Source: Kangiella profundi (GTDB lineage: Bacteria; Pseudomonadota; Gammaproteobacteria; Enterobacterales; Kangiellaceae). From it: a stretch of 64,000 nt of DNA. The notes under the pieces were generated by a model. It saw nothing but the letters and a program-made list of their open reading frames with translations. It ran no database searches and was not told the origin of the DNA. The DNA lies in NCBI RefSeq assembly GCF_002838765.1, contig NZ_CP025120.1, positions 2,356,001 to 2,420,000 of the forward strand. The letters are read 5' to 3'. How positions within the stretch are numbered: the first letter of the stretch is position 1; every line of letters begins with the position of its first letter. This document shows, piece by piece, positions 36,780 to 46,620 of the stretch. A program made the translations under genes and the position numbers.

Positions 36780-38773
36780 CAAGCTGCGTCTCTTTTCTTA
36801 AGCAATTTAATGAACCATACCACCAGCAACGAGAAGGATATGGCGCCCAGAATCATCGCCATCACATCACTACCGATCCAGCCGGTACCTATACCGTCCG
36901 GCTTTTTACCTTCAATGAAGGCCATTGCCGCAATAGCAACACCCAGCAGTCCTTCGCCACCAACAAAGCCACTGCCCAGCAATATGCCTTTTTCACGACG
37001 GCTTTCTTTTTCATCATCACGTTTGGTTTTCGATTCAACCCAATGACGAATCAGACCACCAATGAGAATTGGCGTCATGGTAGATAGCGGCAAATAGACG
37101 CCTACCGCAAACGGCAGTGATGGTACTTTTACCAGCTCACAAACAATAGCGATACCAACACCAATGACCACTAGCAACCAGGGCAGGTTCTGTTCTAACA
37201 CACCATCAATTACCAGCTTCATCAATGTTGCCTGAGGCGCTGGCAATTCCTTGCTGCCAAAACCAAAAGTTTCGGCCAGCAATAGAACCGACAGACAGAC
37301 GAATGTTGCCGAAGTCAGTACACCGATTAGCTCCGCCATCTGTTGTTTACGTGGAGTTGCACCCAACAGATAACCACTCTTCAGATCCTGTGAGGTATCA
37401 CCCGAAATTGATGCCGCAATCGCCACCACACAACCCACAATTAATGTGGCAGCCTTACCGCTGGTATCGGTCCAGCCCATTGCCAGGAATATAGTTGCCG
37501 TTCCCAGCAAGGCGGCAATGGTCATGCCAGAGGTTGGATTGGACGTTACACCCACCAAGCCCACGATGCGTGATGCTACGGTTACGAAGAAGAATGCAAA
37601 CACGGCAACACAGATAGCCGCCAGCAAACGGGTATCAATGCCACCCACTGCGCCAAAGACACCTGGCATGAAGGTCAACATCAAGACCACTGCCAGAATG
37701 CCAAAAAAGACAACTTTAATGGGCAAGTCCTGATGAGTACGCGGTTCTTTGGCAACCTGCTCTTTCGAGGTATGAGTGTCTTCGTCTACCTGCTTTACGA
37801 TATTTTTCGCACCGACCTTAAAACTCTCGATCATAACCGGAACGCTTTTTATCAGAGTAATGATACCAGCCGTGGCAACTGCGCCGGCTCCAATATAGCG
37901 CACATAGCGAGACCAGATTTCACCGGTCGACATCTCGGAAATCAGCTTGACGGTTTCAGGGAAGAAAGGTGTGGTCTGGGTATCGCCCCAATAGGCAATG
38001 GCCGGAATGATAATGATGGCCGATAACAGCCCACCGCCCACCATGACCCAGGCAATGCGAGGGCCGAGAATGTAACCCACCCCAAATAAGGCGGCAGAAA
38101 GGTCAATGCCAATGGCACCTTTTTTCAGGAAAGGAATTTTAACCGCAGCATAATCAGGAATGACTTTAATCCAGGAAGTAAGCGTCTTGAACAGAGCTGC
38201 CGCCCCCATACCGTAGAAAATGTATTTCGCTTTATTACCACCCACTTCATTCGCTACTAAAACTTCTGCGCAGGCAGTACCTTCTGGATAAGGCAGTTTG
38301 CCGTGTTCCCGCTCAATCAGAAACTTACGCAGCGGAATCATAAACAGAATACCAATCACACCACCACTCATGGCCAGAATAGTCATCTGCAATAAGTCAG
38401 GAGCAACACCCCACATAAAGAGTGCCGGCAAGGTAAAGATAACCCCACTGGCTAGAGAGCTAGATGCCGACCCCGTCGTTTGAGCAATATTGGTTTCCAG
38501 AATAGTGCTACCAATTCCGAACTTGGACAGAATCTTAAATACCGCTACCGCCATCACCGCAACCGGAATCGAGGTGCTGATGGTCAGGCCCGCTCTGAGG
38601 CCCAGATAGGCATTGGCTGCACCAAAGATAATGCCAAATAGAATGCCCAGTCCAACCGCCTTAAAGGTAAACTCTGCGATATTCTCTTCTGCCGGAACAT
38701 ACGGCTTATAGGTTTCTCCCTCTTTTAAAGGGACATATGCTTTGGCATCTAAGCCTTTATTATTCTTTGGCAA
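36779..38773 (-). CDS. OPT-family oligopeptide transporter
   Basis: Large inner-membrane transporter (664 aa, about 15-16 helices) of the OPT family, which carries small peptides or metal chelates with protons. Family segments include GIIFGAANAYLGLRAGLTIS near the start, LPYPEGTACAEVL, and SGDTSQDLKSGYLLGATPRKQQ. These define the bacterial OPT group. The start codon is TTG at 38773, with GAGG 8 nt upstream; no early ATG exists in frame. It is followed by the GDSL esterase in the same unit. The substrate is not predictable. Confidence 0.92.
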   Translation of the reverse strand: MPKNNKGLDAKAYVPLKEGETYKPYVPAEENIAEFTFKAVGLGILFGIIFGAANAYLGLRAGLTISTSIPVAVMAVAVFKILSKFGIGSTILETNIAQTTGSASSSLASGVIFTLPALFMWGVAPDLLQMTILAMSGGVIGILFMIPLRKFLIEREHGKLPYPEGTACAEVLVANEVGGNKAKYIFYGMGAAALFKTLTSWIKVIPDYAAVKIPFLKKGAIGIDLSAALFGVGYILGPRIAWVMVGGGLLSAIIIIPAIAYWGDTQTTPFFPETVKLISEMSTGEIWSRYVRYIGAGAVATAGIITLIKSVPVMIESFKVGAKNIVKQVDEDTHTSKEQVAKEPRTHQDLPIKVVFFGILAVVLMLTFMPGVFGAVGGIDTRLLAAICVAVFAFFFVTVASRIVGLVGVTSNPTSGMTIAALLGTATIFLAMGWTDTSGKAATLIVGCVVAIAASISGDTSQDLKSGYLLGATPRKQQMAELIGVLTSATFVCLSVLLLAETFGFGSKELPAPQATLMKLVIDGVLEQNLPWLLVVIGVGIAIVCELVKVPSLPFAVGVYLPLSTMTPILIGGLIRHWVESKTKRDDEKESRREKGILLGSGFVGGEGLLGVAIAAMAFIEGKKPDGIGTGWIGSDVMAMILGAISFSLLVVWFIKLLKKRDAA

Positions 38774-39068
38774 GGGTCTTTCCTCTCAAAGCCTTCATTG
38801 ATATGTGGCTTATTAAATAGACGGCTAACAGCTCTGTCAAATCAGAAACCAGCCGGTTAAGTGTTTAATCCAGGATAAATGTGTCTTCTAGTGGCTAAAA
38901 AGCCATTAAAAGCTAGATAAATCAATAAACAGCGAGGTACTTTTTTGGCCAAATATGGTATCTTTATGCCCCTGTTTGACGGCCTACAGGCACGTTTCTG
39001 TCAATGTCATTTAGACGAACATATTTTGCGGCCTGGTATACACATTACATTTCAGTTAGGAGAAAAAC
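38774..39068. other. OPT/purE divergent gap, no gene seen
   Basis: About 295 nt with no supported reading frame. It holds a short hairpin (38889-38908, TAGTGGCT/AGCCATTA) and several AT-rich -10-like sites before purE (for example near 38955 and 39036), none with a clear -35. No convincing PurR operator was found. Confidence 0.5.
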
Positions 39069-39554
39069 ATGAGATCCCCTAAAGTCAGCATCATCATGGG
39101 CTCTCAGTCCGATTGGAACAGCATGCAACATGCGACAACGGTACTGGATGAGCTGAAAGTACCTTACGAGACAAAAATTGTCTCCGCCCATCGTACACCC
39201 AAGCGTCTGTATGAATTTTGTGATGCTGCTGCTGACCGTGGTATTGAAGTGATTATTGCAGGTGCTGGCGGTTCTGCCCACCTCGCGGGTATGGCTGCAG
39301 CAATGACCTGGTTGCCTGTGATCGCTGTTCCAATGTCGAGCAAGCAACTCAAAGGGATGGACAGTCTCCTTTCTATGGTTCAAATGCCAAAAGGCGTGGC
39401 CGTTGCCTGTCAGGCGATTGGTGATGCCGGAGCTTTTAATGCAGGTCTATTAGCAACCCAAATATTAGCCTTACATGATCGCGAACTTAGAAGCGCGCTT
39501 CAGGACTGGAGAGCAAACCAGACTGCTTCAGTTGCCGAGGAGGTTGCTCGATGA
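39069..39554 (+). CDS. purE: N5-carboxyaminoimidazole ribonucleotide mutase
   Basis: Purine synthesis enzyme that moves the carboxyl group of N5-CAIR to C4, giving CAIR. At 161 aa it shows IMGSQSDWNSMQHA, SAHRTP, and the loop AGAGGSAHLAGMAAAMTWLPVIAVP, of which GSAHLAGM is the active-site part. AGGAG precedes the ATG. Its stop overlaps purK by 4 nt, the standard purEK unit; the PurK product is its direct substrate. Confidence 0.97.
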   Translation: MRSPKVSIIMGSQSDWNSMQHATTVLDELKVPYETKIVSAHRTPKRLYEFCDAAADRGIEVIIAGAGGSAHLAGMAAAMTWLPVIAVPMSSKQLKGMDSLLSMVQMPKGVAVACQAIGDAGAFNAGLLATQILALHDRELRSALQDWRANQTASVAEEVAR

Positions 39555-40702
39555 GCACAACGACTGGCGGAAGATTGGTAAGCTCACCCGAGTACAAAAT
39601 TGCCATTGTTGGTGCAGGCCAGCTTGCGCGAATGATGGCGCTTGCCGGCATTCCGATGGGTTTCAGTTTTTCCTTTCTGTGTGAATCAACCGATGATGCA
39701 TCACCGGTAAATCATTTAGGCCATCTAGTTCAAACCGATTACTCAAAACTTCCAGCTGAAGAAATTTATCAGTTACTAGGAAAGCCGGATGTCATCACAG
39801 TCGAAAAAGAAGACCTGGATACTGAATTTTTAAAAGCTCTGACTGAGTTTTGCCCTGTCCATCCAAATCCTGATGCAGTCGGCGTTTCACAAAATCGTAA
39901 AAGTGAAAAAAGCTTTGCTGAATCATTGGGTTTTAAAGTAGCACCTTGGGCAGCAACTGATAGCGTTGAAGCTATGGCCAAAGCAGGTGAGAAACTTGGC
40001 TGGCCAGTAATCATTAAACGTTGCTCTACTGGCTATGATGGCAAAGGGCAATGGCGCGTCAGCAGTTTTGAAGAGGCCAAGCCCGTTGTCGAGAAAGCGG
40101 GCCCTGATGAAAACTTAATTGCTGAAAGCATGATTGCATTTGATAAAGAAGTCTCGATGATCGCTGCCCGCGATCGTCACGGCAATGTCATGCATTACAG
40201 CCTGACAGAAAATGTCCATAAAAATGGCATACTTCATTACAGCATTTCACCAGCCAGAAACTTGAGTTCAAATGTTATTGAGCAAGCCCAGACCATTGCA
40301 ACTGCGATGCTTGAAAAGCTTGATTATATTGGTGTGCTGACCATTGAGTTTTTCCTGAAAGGTGAAGAGCTTCTGATTAATGAAATTGCTCCTCGCGTAC
40401 ATAACAGTGGGCACTGGACGCAAATAGGTTGTAATACCTCGCAATTCCTTAATCATATCCGAGCCATTAGTGGTCAGTTTGTAGCACCAGCTCCGAATAA
40501 AGGCTATTCTGCAATGGTTAACTTACTCGGTGAGACACCCAGCGAACAGCAGATGCGCGATAGCGAATTGCAGGTTCATTGGTATAACAAATCGGTAAAG
40601 CCTGGTCGCAAAGTTGGCCATATCAATATCAATGATACTGAGCTATCAAAAGTTGAGTCAAAATTAAAGCAGACACTCGAAGCGATTTATGGCGACTCCT
40701 GA
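39551..40702 (+). CDS. purK: 5-(carboxyamino)imidazole ribonucleotide synthase
   Basis: ATP-grasp enzyme (383 aa) that makes N5-CAIR from AIR, bicarbonate and ATP. The N-terminal motif is KIAIVGAGQLARMMALAG. The ATP-grasp core has WPVIIKRCSTGYDGKGQWRV, and metal and substrate binding is at EIAPRVHNSGHWT. GAGGAGG, inside purE, is the ribosome-binding site. It carries about 15 extra N-terminal residues before the core, a minor variation. A bidirectional terminator follows. Confidence 0.97.
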   Translation: MSTTTGGRLVSSPEYKIAIVGAGQLARMMALAGIPMGFSFSFLCESTDDASPVNHLGHLVQTDYSKLPAEEIYQLLGKPDVITVEKEDLDTEFLKALTEFCPVHPNPDAVGVSQNRKSEKSFAESLGFKVAPWAATDSVEAMAKAGEKLGWPVIIKRCSTGYDGKGQWRVSSFEEAKPVVEKAGPDENLIAESMIAFDKEVSMIAARDRHGNVMHYSLTENVHKNGILHYSISPARNLSSNVIEQAQTIATAMLEKLDYIGVLTIEFFLKGEELLINEIAPRVHNSGHWTQIGCNTSQFLNHIRAISGQFVAPAPNKGYSAMVNLLGETPSEQQMRDSELQVHWYNKSVKPGRKVGHININDTELSKVESKLKQTLEAIYGDS

Positions 40703-40733
40703 TCAGTTTATTCAGTTCTAAATACTAGCTACA

Positions 40734-40761
40734 AAAAAGCCCGTTAACTAGCGGGCTTTTT
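40734..40761. terminator. Bidirectional terminator between purK and dnaJ
   Basis: AAAAAGCCCG and CGGGCTTTTT form a 10-bp stem around TTAACTAG, with A- and T-runs on either side. It serves both convergent genes. Confidence 0.87.
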
Positions 40762-40782
40762 ATTCTATTAAGCAGTCATGTG

Positions 40783-41913
40783 TTAACTGGTCATGTTTTC
40801 CCAGAACTTCTTCACGCCATCGAACCAGCCTTTCTCTTTTGGGCTGTTTTTTCCGCTCGATAAAGTATCACCGAATTGCTTTAACAATTCTTTCTGTTCT
40901 TTGCTTAAGCTGACCGGAGTTTCCAGTACTACACGACACATCAGATCTCCAGTGTAACCAGCTCTCATGGCTTTGACACCTTTGCCTTTAAGGCGGAACA
41001 TTTTGCCGGTTTGTGTTTCAGCTGGGATTTTTAGCGACACACGACCATCCAACGTTGGCACTTCAATCTCGCCACCTAAAGATGCAGTCACAAAGTTGAC
41101 CGGAACTTCACAGTAAAGATTCGCGCCATCACGCACAAAAATCGGATGTTCTTTGACATGAACCTGCACGTACAGATCACCTGTTGCGGCACCGGGACCA
41201 CCCGCTTCGCCTTCGCCTGATAAGCGAATACGATCGCCAGTATCAATACCGGCCGGGATTTTAACCTGCAGAGTTTTCGTTTTCTGAACACGTCCCTGAC
41301 CATGACAGTCGCCACAAGGATCTTTAATAATCTGGCCAGTACCACGACAATCGGGACAAGTCTGTTGCACTGAGAAGAAACCTTGGGTCATACGCACTGC
41401 GCCTTGACCGTGACAGGTGCTACAGGTCGCAGTACCTGTGCCTGGCTTAGCACCAGAGCCATCACAGGTTTCGCAATTAACCATGGTTGGAATACGGATA
41501 GTCTTGGTTACGCCGGCCACAGCTTCTTCCAAGGTGATTTCCATGTTGTACTGTAGGTCAGAACCTCGAGCCTGACGACGCCCACCGCCTCCACGGCGAC
41601 CACCACCAAAGATATCACCAAACACATCGCCAAAAATGTCACCGAAGTCAGCGCCATGGAAGCCGCCATGACCGCCGCCCATATTCGGGTCAACGCCTGC
41701 ATGACCATACTGGTCATAAGCCTGACGCTTTTGCGGGTCAGTTAGAACTTCATACGCCTCTTTGGCTTCCTTAAAACGAGCCTCGGCTTCCTTGTCATCA
41801 GGGTTACGATCCGGATGATTTTTCATAGCCAAACGGCGATAAGCCTTTTTCAGCTCGGCTTTATCCGCAGACTTTGATACACCCAATACTTCGTAATAAT
41901 CTCTTTTTGACAT
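40783..41913 (-). CDS. dnaJ: Chaperone DnaJ
   Basis: Hsp40 co-chaperone (376 aa) that delivers unfolded substrates to DnaK and stimulates its ATPase. The J-domain (1-70) has the essential HPD in [12 protein letters not shown] Gly/Phe-rich linker (about 75-110) follows. The zinc domain has four CxxCxGxG repeats: [24 protein letters not shown] and CGDCHGQG. The C-terminal substrate domains are complete. Dnak lies upstream, but a 430-nt gap with palindromic repeats separates them, more than in most dnaKJ operons. Confidence 0.97.
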   Translation of the reverse strand: MSKRDYYEVLGVSKSADKAELKKAYRRLAMKNHPDRNPDDKEAEARFKEAKEAYEVLTDPQKRQAYDQYGHAGVDPNMGGGHGGFHGADFGDIFGDVFGDIFGGGRRGGGGRRQARGSDLQYNMEITLEEAVAGVTKTIRIPTMVNCETCDGSGAKPGTGTATCSTCHGQGAVRMTQGFFSVQQTCPDCRGTGQIIKDPCGDCHGQGRVQKTKTLQVKIPAGIDTGDRIRLSGEGEAGGPGAATGDLYVQVHVKEHPIFVRDGANLYCEVPVNFVTASLGGEIEVPTLDGRVSLKIPAETQTGKMFRLKGKGVKAMRAGYTGDLMCRVVLETPVSLSKEQKELLKQFGDTLSSGKNSPKEKGWFDGVKKFWENMTS

Positions 41914-41980
41914 ACTTAACTACTTTGGTTGTTTATCTCTTTTGATGAGCTCTGGCTGACTTAAACAGCTCACCACAGCA

Positions 41981-42018
41981 AACGCAGGACGGTATCCCAA
42001 AGGGCCCTATCCTGCGTT
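41981..42018. repeat. Large stem-loop between dnaK and dnaJ
   Basis: AACGCAGGA and TCCTGCGTT are perfect 9-nt arms around 20 nt, with further pairing GGTATCCC/GGGCCC inside. No T-tract follows on either strand. It could be an mRNA processing or stability element in the dnaKJ transcript. Confidence 0.5.
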
Positions 42019-42083
42019 ATCGTTGTTCCATTTTGCTCTAAACTCAAGCCTTACTTCACTGTATAAAAAGCAAGGAAATTTTT

Positions 42084-42128
42084 GTTCTGACGCGGCGTAA
42101 CGCATTTCCAATGCAACAAAGTCAGAGC
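42084..42128. repeat. Short palindromic repeat, TTCTGACGCGGCG family
   Basis: Ends with GTTCTGACGCGGCG on the left and CAACAAAGTCAGA on the right, with the outer TCTGAC/GTCAGA and inner GCATT/AATGC arms pairing. It is a 45-nt short member of the same family as 42237-42324, lacking the central block. Confidence 0.7.
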
Positions 42129-42236
42129 TAATCTAAGCTATCTAATAAGCGAAATATTTGGTTCGAGAGCAAAATAATAAATTTCTTACATAACTTTCAA
42201 ACTAACATCTAGCATTCTCTAACTAAGTACTTTTGG

Positions 42237-42324
42237 GTTCTGACGCGGCGCAATGTTGGTTGAGACGCGGAATGCACACATAGTGCCTGAGCATCGAAAC
42301 CAACATTGCAACAAAGTCAGAAGC
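42237..42324. repeat. Long palindromic repeat, TTCTGACGCGGCG family
   Basis: An 88-nt nested palindrome. The outer arms TTCTGAC/GTCAGAA and conserved blocks GCGGCGCAA and TTGCAACAAAG surround a perfect 11-bp stem CAATGTTGGTT/AACCAACATTG. The centre is GAGACGCGGAATGCACACAT and then AGTGCCTGAGCATCGA. It lies 19 nt past the dnaK stop. Block order matches the repeat beside fur at 51612. Confidence 0.72.
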
Positions 42325-42343
42325 AAAAAGGGCTAGTTAGAGT

Positions 42344-44269
42344 TTATTGCTTTTTGTCGTCCTTAACTTCCGTAAATTCCGCGTCCACGACATCATCACC
42401 AGCATCTTTAGCCTGCTCACCACCGGCCTGCTGGCCAGCTTCCGCTTGCGCCTGAGCATTAGCATACATACGTTCTGCTAATTTTGCTGATGCCTGGCTT
42501 AATGCTTCAGTTTTAGCTTTGATATCGTCGATATCATTGCCTTTGATAGCTTCTTCCAGTTCTTCAGCAGCTTTCTCGATAGCTTCTTTCTCGCCATCTT
42601 CGAAAGTGATGTTTTCATCTTTCAGTGACTTGCGAGTTGCGTGAACTAAGCCATCAGCCTGGTTGCGCGCTTCGACAAGCTCCTGGAATTTCTTATCTTC
42701 TTCAGCATGCGCCTCAGCATCTTTAATCATTTGCTCGACTTCTTCGTCGCTCAAACCTGAAGAGGCTTTAATCTGAATCGATTGCTCTTTACCAGTTGCT
42801 TTGTCTTTCGCTGATACGTGCATGATACCGTTCGCATCAATATCGAAAGTCACTTCAATTTGTGGCATTCCGCGTGGCGCTGGAGGAATGTCCGCCAGGT
42901 CAAAACGACCCAGTGACTTATTCTCAGAAGCCATTTTACGCTCACCTTGTAATACATGAACCGTTACAGCGGTCTGGTTATCTTCTGCTGTCGAGAAGGT
43001 TTGCGATGCCTTGGTTGGAATCGTTGTGTTTTTCTCAATCAGCGGAGTCATCACACCGCCCATGGTTTCAATACCAAGCGACAGTGGAGTTACGTCCAAT
43101 AACAATACGTCTTTAACGTCGCCTGATAATACTGCACCCTGAATCGCAGCACCTACTGCAACCGCTTCATCTGGGTTCACGTCTTTACGTGGGTCTTTGC
43201 CGAAGAAGCCAGCTACCGCTTCTTGCACTTTAGGCATACGGGTTTGACCACCGACTAGAATCACGTCATTAATTTCAGATGTTGATAAACCTGCATCTTT
43301 AAGCGCCTGCTTTACTGGCTCCATGCTGCGCTCAATCAAGTCTTCAACTAGCGCTTCTAATTTTGCGCGAGTCAATTTCAAGTTTAAGTGCTTAGGACCT
43401 GTTGCATCCGCTGTGATGTATGGCAGATTGATTTCTGTTTGCGTGCTTGACGACAATTCAATCTTAGCTTTCTCGCCTGCTTCTTTCAGACGCTGCATGG
43501 CAAGCGCATCGCCTTTCAGGTCGATACCAGAATCTTTCTTGAACTCTGCTGCCAAGTATTCGATAACGCGCATATCGAAATCTTCACCACCCAGGAAAGT
43601 ATCACCGTTGGTCGACAATACTTCGAAGGTATGCTCGCCATCAACTTCAGCAATTTCAATGATAGAGATATCGAATGTACCACCACCTAAGTCGTAAACA
43701 GCGATAGTGCGGTCACCGCGCTCTTTGTCCATACCATAGGCAAGGGCAGCCGCAGTTGGCTCATTGATAATACGCTTAACATCTAGACCCGCGATGCGAC
43801 CAGCGTCTTTAGTAGCCTGACGTTGTGAGTCGTTGAAGTAAGCAGGAACCGTAATAACCGCTTCTTTAACTTCTTCGCCCAGAAAATCTTCCGCTGTTTT
43901 CTTCATTTTCTTGAGAACTTCAGCAGAAATCTGTGGCGGAGCCATTTTCTTGCCATTGGCTTCTACCCAGGCATCACCATTATCAGCTTCGATAATTTTG
44001 TATGGCACCATACCCTTGTCTTTTTGAACGACGTCGTCTTTAAACTTACGACCGATCAAACGCTTAATAGCAAACAGGGTATTTTGCGGGTTAGTTACCG
44101 CCTGGCGCTTAGCTGACTGGCCGACCAAAGTCTCGCCATCAGTAAAAGCAATAATAGATGGGGTTGTACGCGCACCTTCAGAATTCTCGATAACGCGTGG
44201 CTTGTCGCCGTCCATTACGGCAACACATGAGTTTGTTGTACCTAAGTCAATACCAATAATTTTGGCCAT
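42344..44269 (-). CDS. dnaK: Molecular chaperone DnaK (Hsp70)
   Basis: ATP-driven chaperone (641 aa). The nucleotide-binding domain (1-385) begins [18 protein letters not shown] and holds [14 protein letters not shown] and [11 protein letters not shown]. The hydrophobic linker [15 protein letters not shown] follows, then the substrate-binding domain and a Gln/Ala/Gly-rich lid. The end [14 protein letters not shown] is close to that of E. coli. The promoter at 44311-44337 matches sigma-32. GrpE, its exchange factor, is encoded 1.7 kb upstream, with yeeN and hutD between them. Confidence 0.98.
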   Translation of the reverse strand: MAKIIGIDLGTTNSCVAVMDGDKPRVIENSEGARTTPSIIAFTDGETLVGQSAKRQAVTNPQNTLFAIKRLIGRKFKDDVVQKDKGMVPYKIIEADNGDAWVEANGKKMAPPQISAEVLKKMKKTAEDFLGEEVKEAVITVPAYFNDSQRQATKDAGRIAGLDVKRIINEPTAAALAYGMDKERGDRTIAVYDLGGGTFDISIIEIAEVDGEHTFEVLSTNGDTFLGGEDFDMRVIEYLAAEFKKDSGIDLKGDALAMQRLKEAGEKAKIELSSSTQTEINLPYITADATGPKHLNLKLTRAKLEALVEDLIERSMEPVKQALKDAGLSTSEINDVILVGGQTRMPKVQEAVAGFFGKDPRKDVNPDEAVAVGAAIQGAVLSGDVKDVLLLDVTPLSLGIETMGGVMTPLIEKNTTIPTKASQTFSTAEDNQTAVTVHVLQGERKMASENKSLGRFDLADIPPAPRGMPQIEVTFDIDANGIMHVSAKDKATGKEQSIQIKASSGLSDEEVEQMIKDAEAHAEEDKKFQELVEARNQADGLVHATRKSLKDENITFEDGEKEAIEKAAEELEEAIKGNDIDDIKAKTEALSQASAKLAERMYANAQAQAEAGQQAGGEQAKDAGDDVVDAEFTEVKDDKKQ

Positions 44270-44310
44270 GTTACTACTCCAAAAAAGACGTTAAAACTTG
44301 CTTGAAACAT

Positions 44311-44337
44311 ATATGGGGTGCGGGTTTTGGAGATCAA
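44311..44337 (-). promoter_or_regulatory. Sigma-32 (RpoH) promoter of dnaK
   Basis: Minus-strand TTGATC (44332-44337), 13 bp, then CCCCATAT (44311-44318). The sigma-32 consensus is TTGAAA-N13-15-CCCCATNT, and E. coli dnaK P1 also has TTGAT. It is 42 nt upstream of the ATG. Confidence 0.85.
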
Positions 44338-44394
44338 CCCCTTGAACTTACTTTTTTTGGGGTTAATTTTGGAGTAACTAAGAAGTTAGATAAC

Positions 44395-44416
44395 AATGGC
44401 CCCTGCCGGAGCCATT
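44395..44416 (-). terminator. Hairpin after the YebC/YeeN gene, weak terminator
   Basis: Minus-strand AATGGCTCC pairs with GGGGCCATT (one G-T pair) around four bases, 20 nt after the stop codon. Only GTTATCT follows, so termination would be weak. Confidence 0.4.
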
Positions 44417-44435
44417 ACTTAATATGGTGATGTGA

Positions 44436-45152
44436 TTAATACTCAGCGTTGTGATAAATGTTCTGAACGTCGTCCTGATCATTAGCCATGTCGAGAAATT
44501 TCTCGAACATTTCCAGGTCTTCACCTGAAATCTGAGTCATGACTTTTGGGACAAACTGAATTTCGTCAACTTCAAATTCGATTTCACCAAAATGCTCCTG
44601 GAGCGCCTGTTTGGCTTTGAAGTAATCAGTTTGTGGGGCAAAAACAGTGATTTTGCCATCCTCATGTTCGATGTCTGTTACGTCTACGTCAGCCATCATC
44701 AAGGCTTCCAACGCGCCTTCTTCATCATCACTCTTGAAAACGAAAATTGCGCTATGGTCAAACATATGCATGACGCTGCCTTCAGTACCTATCTTGGATT
44801 TGGTCTTAACGAAACACTGGCGTACTTCACCAAAGGTACGATTTGGGTTGTCAGTCAAGCAGTCCACAATCACCATCACGTTTCCTGGGGCATAACCTTC
44901 ATAACGGGCGACTGCGAAGTCTTCTCCTGCACCGCCCTGCGCTTTATCCAGAGCTTTCTGGATGACGTGTGCCGGAACCTGATCGCGTTTTGCTCGATCC
45001 ATTAGAGAGCGTAGGGCCAAATTACTTTCCGGCTCGACGCCACCCTGTTTCGCACAAACATAGATTTCGCGGCTGTATTTACTGTAAACCTTGGCATTTT
45101 GATCCGAGGTTTTAGCCATTGATTCTTTACGGTTCTGGAAAGCGCGTCCCAT
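44436..45152 (-). CDS. YebC/PmpR-family protein, YeeN type
   Basis: A 238-aa member of the YebC/TACO1 family. Members act as DNA-binding regulators or help ribosomes through proline stretches. The start [21 protein letters not shown] and [46 protein letters not shown] follow the YeeN subgroup more than YebC itself. The last 60 residues are acidic. It is located between hutD and dnaK, separated by 88 nt from hutD. Both genes break the usual grpE-dnaK adjacency. Its role under heat stress is unknown. Confidence 0.88.
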   Translation of the reverse strand: MGRAFQNRKESMAKTSDQNAKVYSKYSREIYVCAKQGGVEPESNLALRSLMDRAKRDQVPAHVIQKALDKAQGGAGEDFAVARYEGYAPGNVMVIVDCLTDNPNRTFGEVRQCFVKTKSKIGTEGSVMHMFDHSAIFVFKSDDEEGALEALMMADVDVTDIEHEDGKITVFAPQTDYFKAKQALQEHFGEIEFEVDEIQFVPKVMTQISGEDLEMFEKFLDMANDQDDVQNIYHNAEY

Positions 45153-45240
45153 TGATTGATACCTTTTACTAAAATTGTATTTCTATAAATGTCTTGGATC
45201 TTGGCGCTTTACAGTTGCGCCTTGCCTGAAGCACCGAAGT

Positions 45241-45888
45241 TTACTCCTCTGCGGGATTGGTGCAAACTTTTTTCAACGCAACCACAATGGCTTGTTTGCC
45301 ATCCACATCAATGGATAGCTTGGTTGAAAGCGATACCTTCGGTTCTATTTTTAATAAATGCCCTGACTGTAACAGTATCTTTTCTGCCTCGGTTTCTTGT
45401 TGAAGACCACTCACCTGGCAGTCGCCGTTAACCGCGTAGACAAAATTAACATCTGCTAGTGGGAAGTCTTCTATCAACCCATCATCTGTTAATACTTGTG
45501 TCTTAACCTCAAAAGCACCCTGCTTCACCATCAGGTTAAAGTCAGTGATAGGACCATCAGTTAAAGTAGCGTTAGTTATGAAGCCACCATCGAAAGTGGC
45601 TAAATCTAAGGGTTTTATCAATTTGTGAGAGCTTACTTTTTCAGCATTAGCAATCTCAGAGCTGGGCTGGTGGGTAAGCTTAATACCATTTCCGGTAAGC
45701 AAAAAAAGATAGCGTTGGATCCCTGTAAAATTTGAAAAAGCGCCATCTTCAGTCACACCAGCAATGCTCAGTCGCCAGTCAAAGTCGTTTACATCTCCAC
45801 CATCGCTAATTGCTAATTCAGTGGTCAATCCTTTGCCGTTTTTCCAAGGGATCTGTTTGAACCGTTGCGGAGGTATTATGGTAAACAA
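45241..45888 (-). CDS. HutD/Ves-family cupin protein
   Basis: A 215-aa double-cupin protein of the HutD/Ves family. Hallmarks are PPQRFKQIPWKNGKGLTTELA and DFDWRLSIAGVTEDGAFSNF. HutD genes accompany histidine-use operons, and Ves is induced by cold in E. coli, but the biochemical role is unclear. No hut genes are nearby. The start codon is TTG, with AAGGA upstream. It lies in line between grpE (50 nt upstream) and the YeeN-type gene, an odd location within the heat-shock genes. Confidence 0.86.
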   Translation of the reverse strand: MFTIIPPQRFKQIPWKNGKGLTTELAISDGGDVNDFDWRLSIAGVTEDGAFSNFTGIQRYLFLLTGNGIKLTHQPSSEIANAEKVSSHKLIKPLDLATFDGGFITNATLTDGPITDFNLMVKQGAFEVKTQVLTDDGLIEDFPLADVNFVYAVNGDCQVSGLQQETEAEKILLQSGHLLKIEPKVSLSTKLSIDVDGKQAIVVALKKVCTNPAEE

Positions 45889-45938
45889 TCAAAAATCCTT
45901 GGTTTTTAGTGACTAAAGCTGACTAGAAAGTTAGTCAA

Positions 45939-46562
45939 CTACTGAGCGACCACCACACGCGCTGGACGAATCAAACGCCCATTTAACGTATAACCTTTCT
46001 GGAATACATCAATCACAGTATTCGACTCATGCTCAGGGCTTGGCACCATGGTCATGGCTTCATGCAGCTGTGGGTCAAACACTTCTTCTAGCGGATTCAA
46101 TTGCTCAACCCCAAACTTCTCAAGCGTTGAGAGCATCATTTTCAATGTCAATTCCATGCCATCCTGAATCGCTTTGCTCTCTTCGTTTTCTGCTTTTAAT
46201 TGCAAACCTTGCTCGATGCTGTCAACCACCGCCAATAACTCAGCAGCAAATTTTTCGATCGCATATTTACGTGCACTAACCACATCGTTTTCAGCTCGGC
46301 GGCGAATATTCTCAGCTTCGGCTTTAGTGCGGAGCGCTAAATCTTTATTGTCAGCAGCTTCCTGGCGAGCAGCTTCTAGTGCAGCTTCCAGCTCGGCTAA
46401 CTGACGGTCTTCTTCAGTCATATCTTCAAATACCTGACCGGCATCCGCAGCTGGTTGCTCGGTTTCATTCTGTTCAGCTTCTGTCGCTTCTTGCTCGACA
46501 GCATTTTTAATTTCTTCAATCTTCTCTTCAACCGATTGATTTTTATTGTCTTTTTCAGACAT
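45939..46562 (-). CDS. grpE: Nucleotide exchange factor GrpE
   Basis: Releases ADP from DnaK. The protein (207 aa) has an acidic, disordered N-terminus, a long helix (about 55-110) with ELEAALEAARQEAADNKDLAL, and the C-terminal beta domain EVFDPQLHEAMTMVPSPEHESNTV. ATG 46562 is chosen over a codon two residues upstream because GGAG stands before it. GAGTGCTAA, the right half of a CIRCE operator, ends on this start codon. The hrcA gene lies 58 nt upstream on the same strand. Confidence 0.96.
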   Translation of the reverse strand: MSEKDNKNQSVEEKIEEIKNAVEQEATEAEQNETEQPAADAGQVFEDMTEEDRQLAELEAALEAARQEAADNKDLALRTKAEAENIRRRAENDVVSARKYAIEKFAAELLAVVDSIEQGLQLKAENEESKAIQDGMELTLKMMLSTLEKFGVEQLNPLEEVFDPQLHEAMTMVPSPEHESNTVIDVFQKGYTLNGRLIRPARVVVAQ

Positions 46563-46571
46563 TAGCACTCT
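46554..46571 (-). promoter_or_regulatory. CIRCE half-site at the grpE start codon
   Basis: The minus strand has GAGTGCTAA at 46561-46569, identical to the right arm of CIRCE (TTAGCACTC-N9-GAGTGCTAA), the HrcA operator. The left arm is absent at the proper distance, so it is a half-site or a coincidence. Confidence 0.25.
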
Positions 46572-46620
46572 CTCCGACTATGCGTTCAATGAATTCTGGA
46601 ATTGGCGGATATATTAGGGT

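Noticed and set aside
46540..46580. Complete CIRCE operator before grpE
   Set aside because: Only the right arm GAGTGCTAA is present; the left arm is missing at the required 9-nt spacing.
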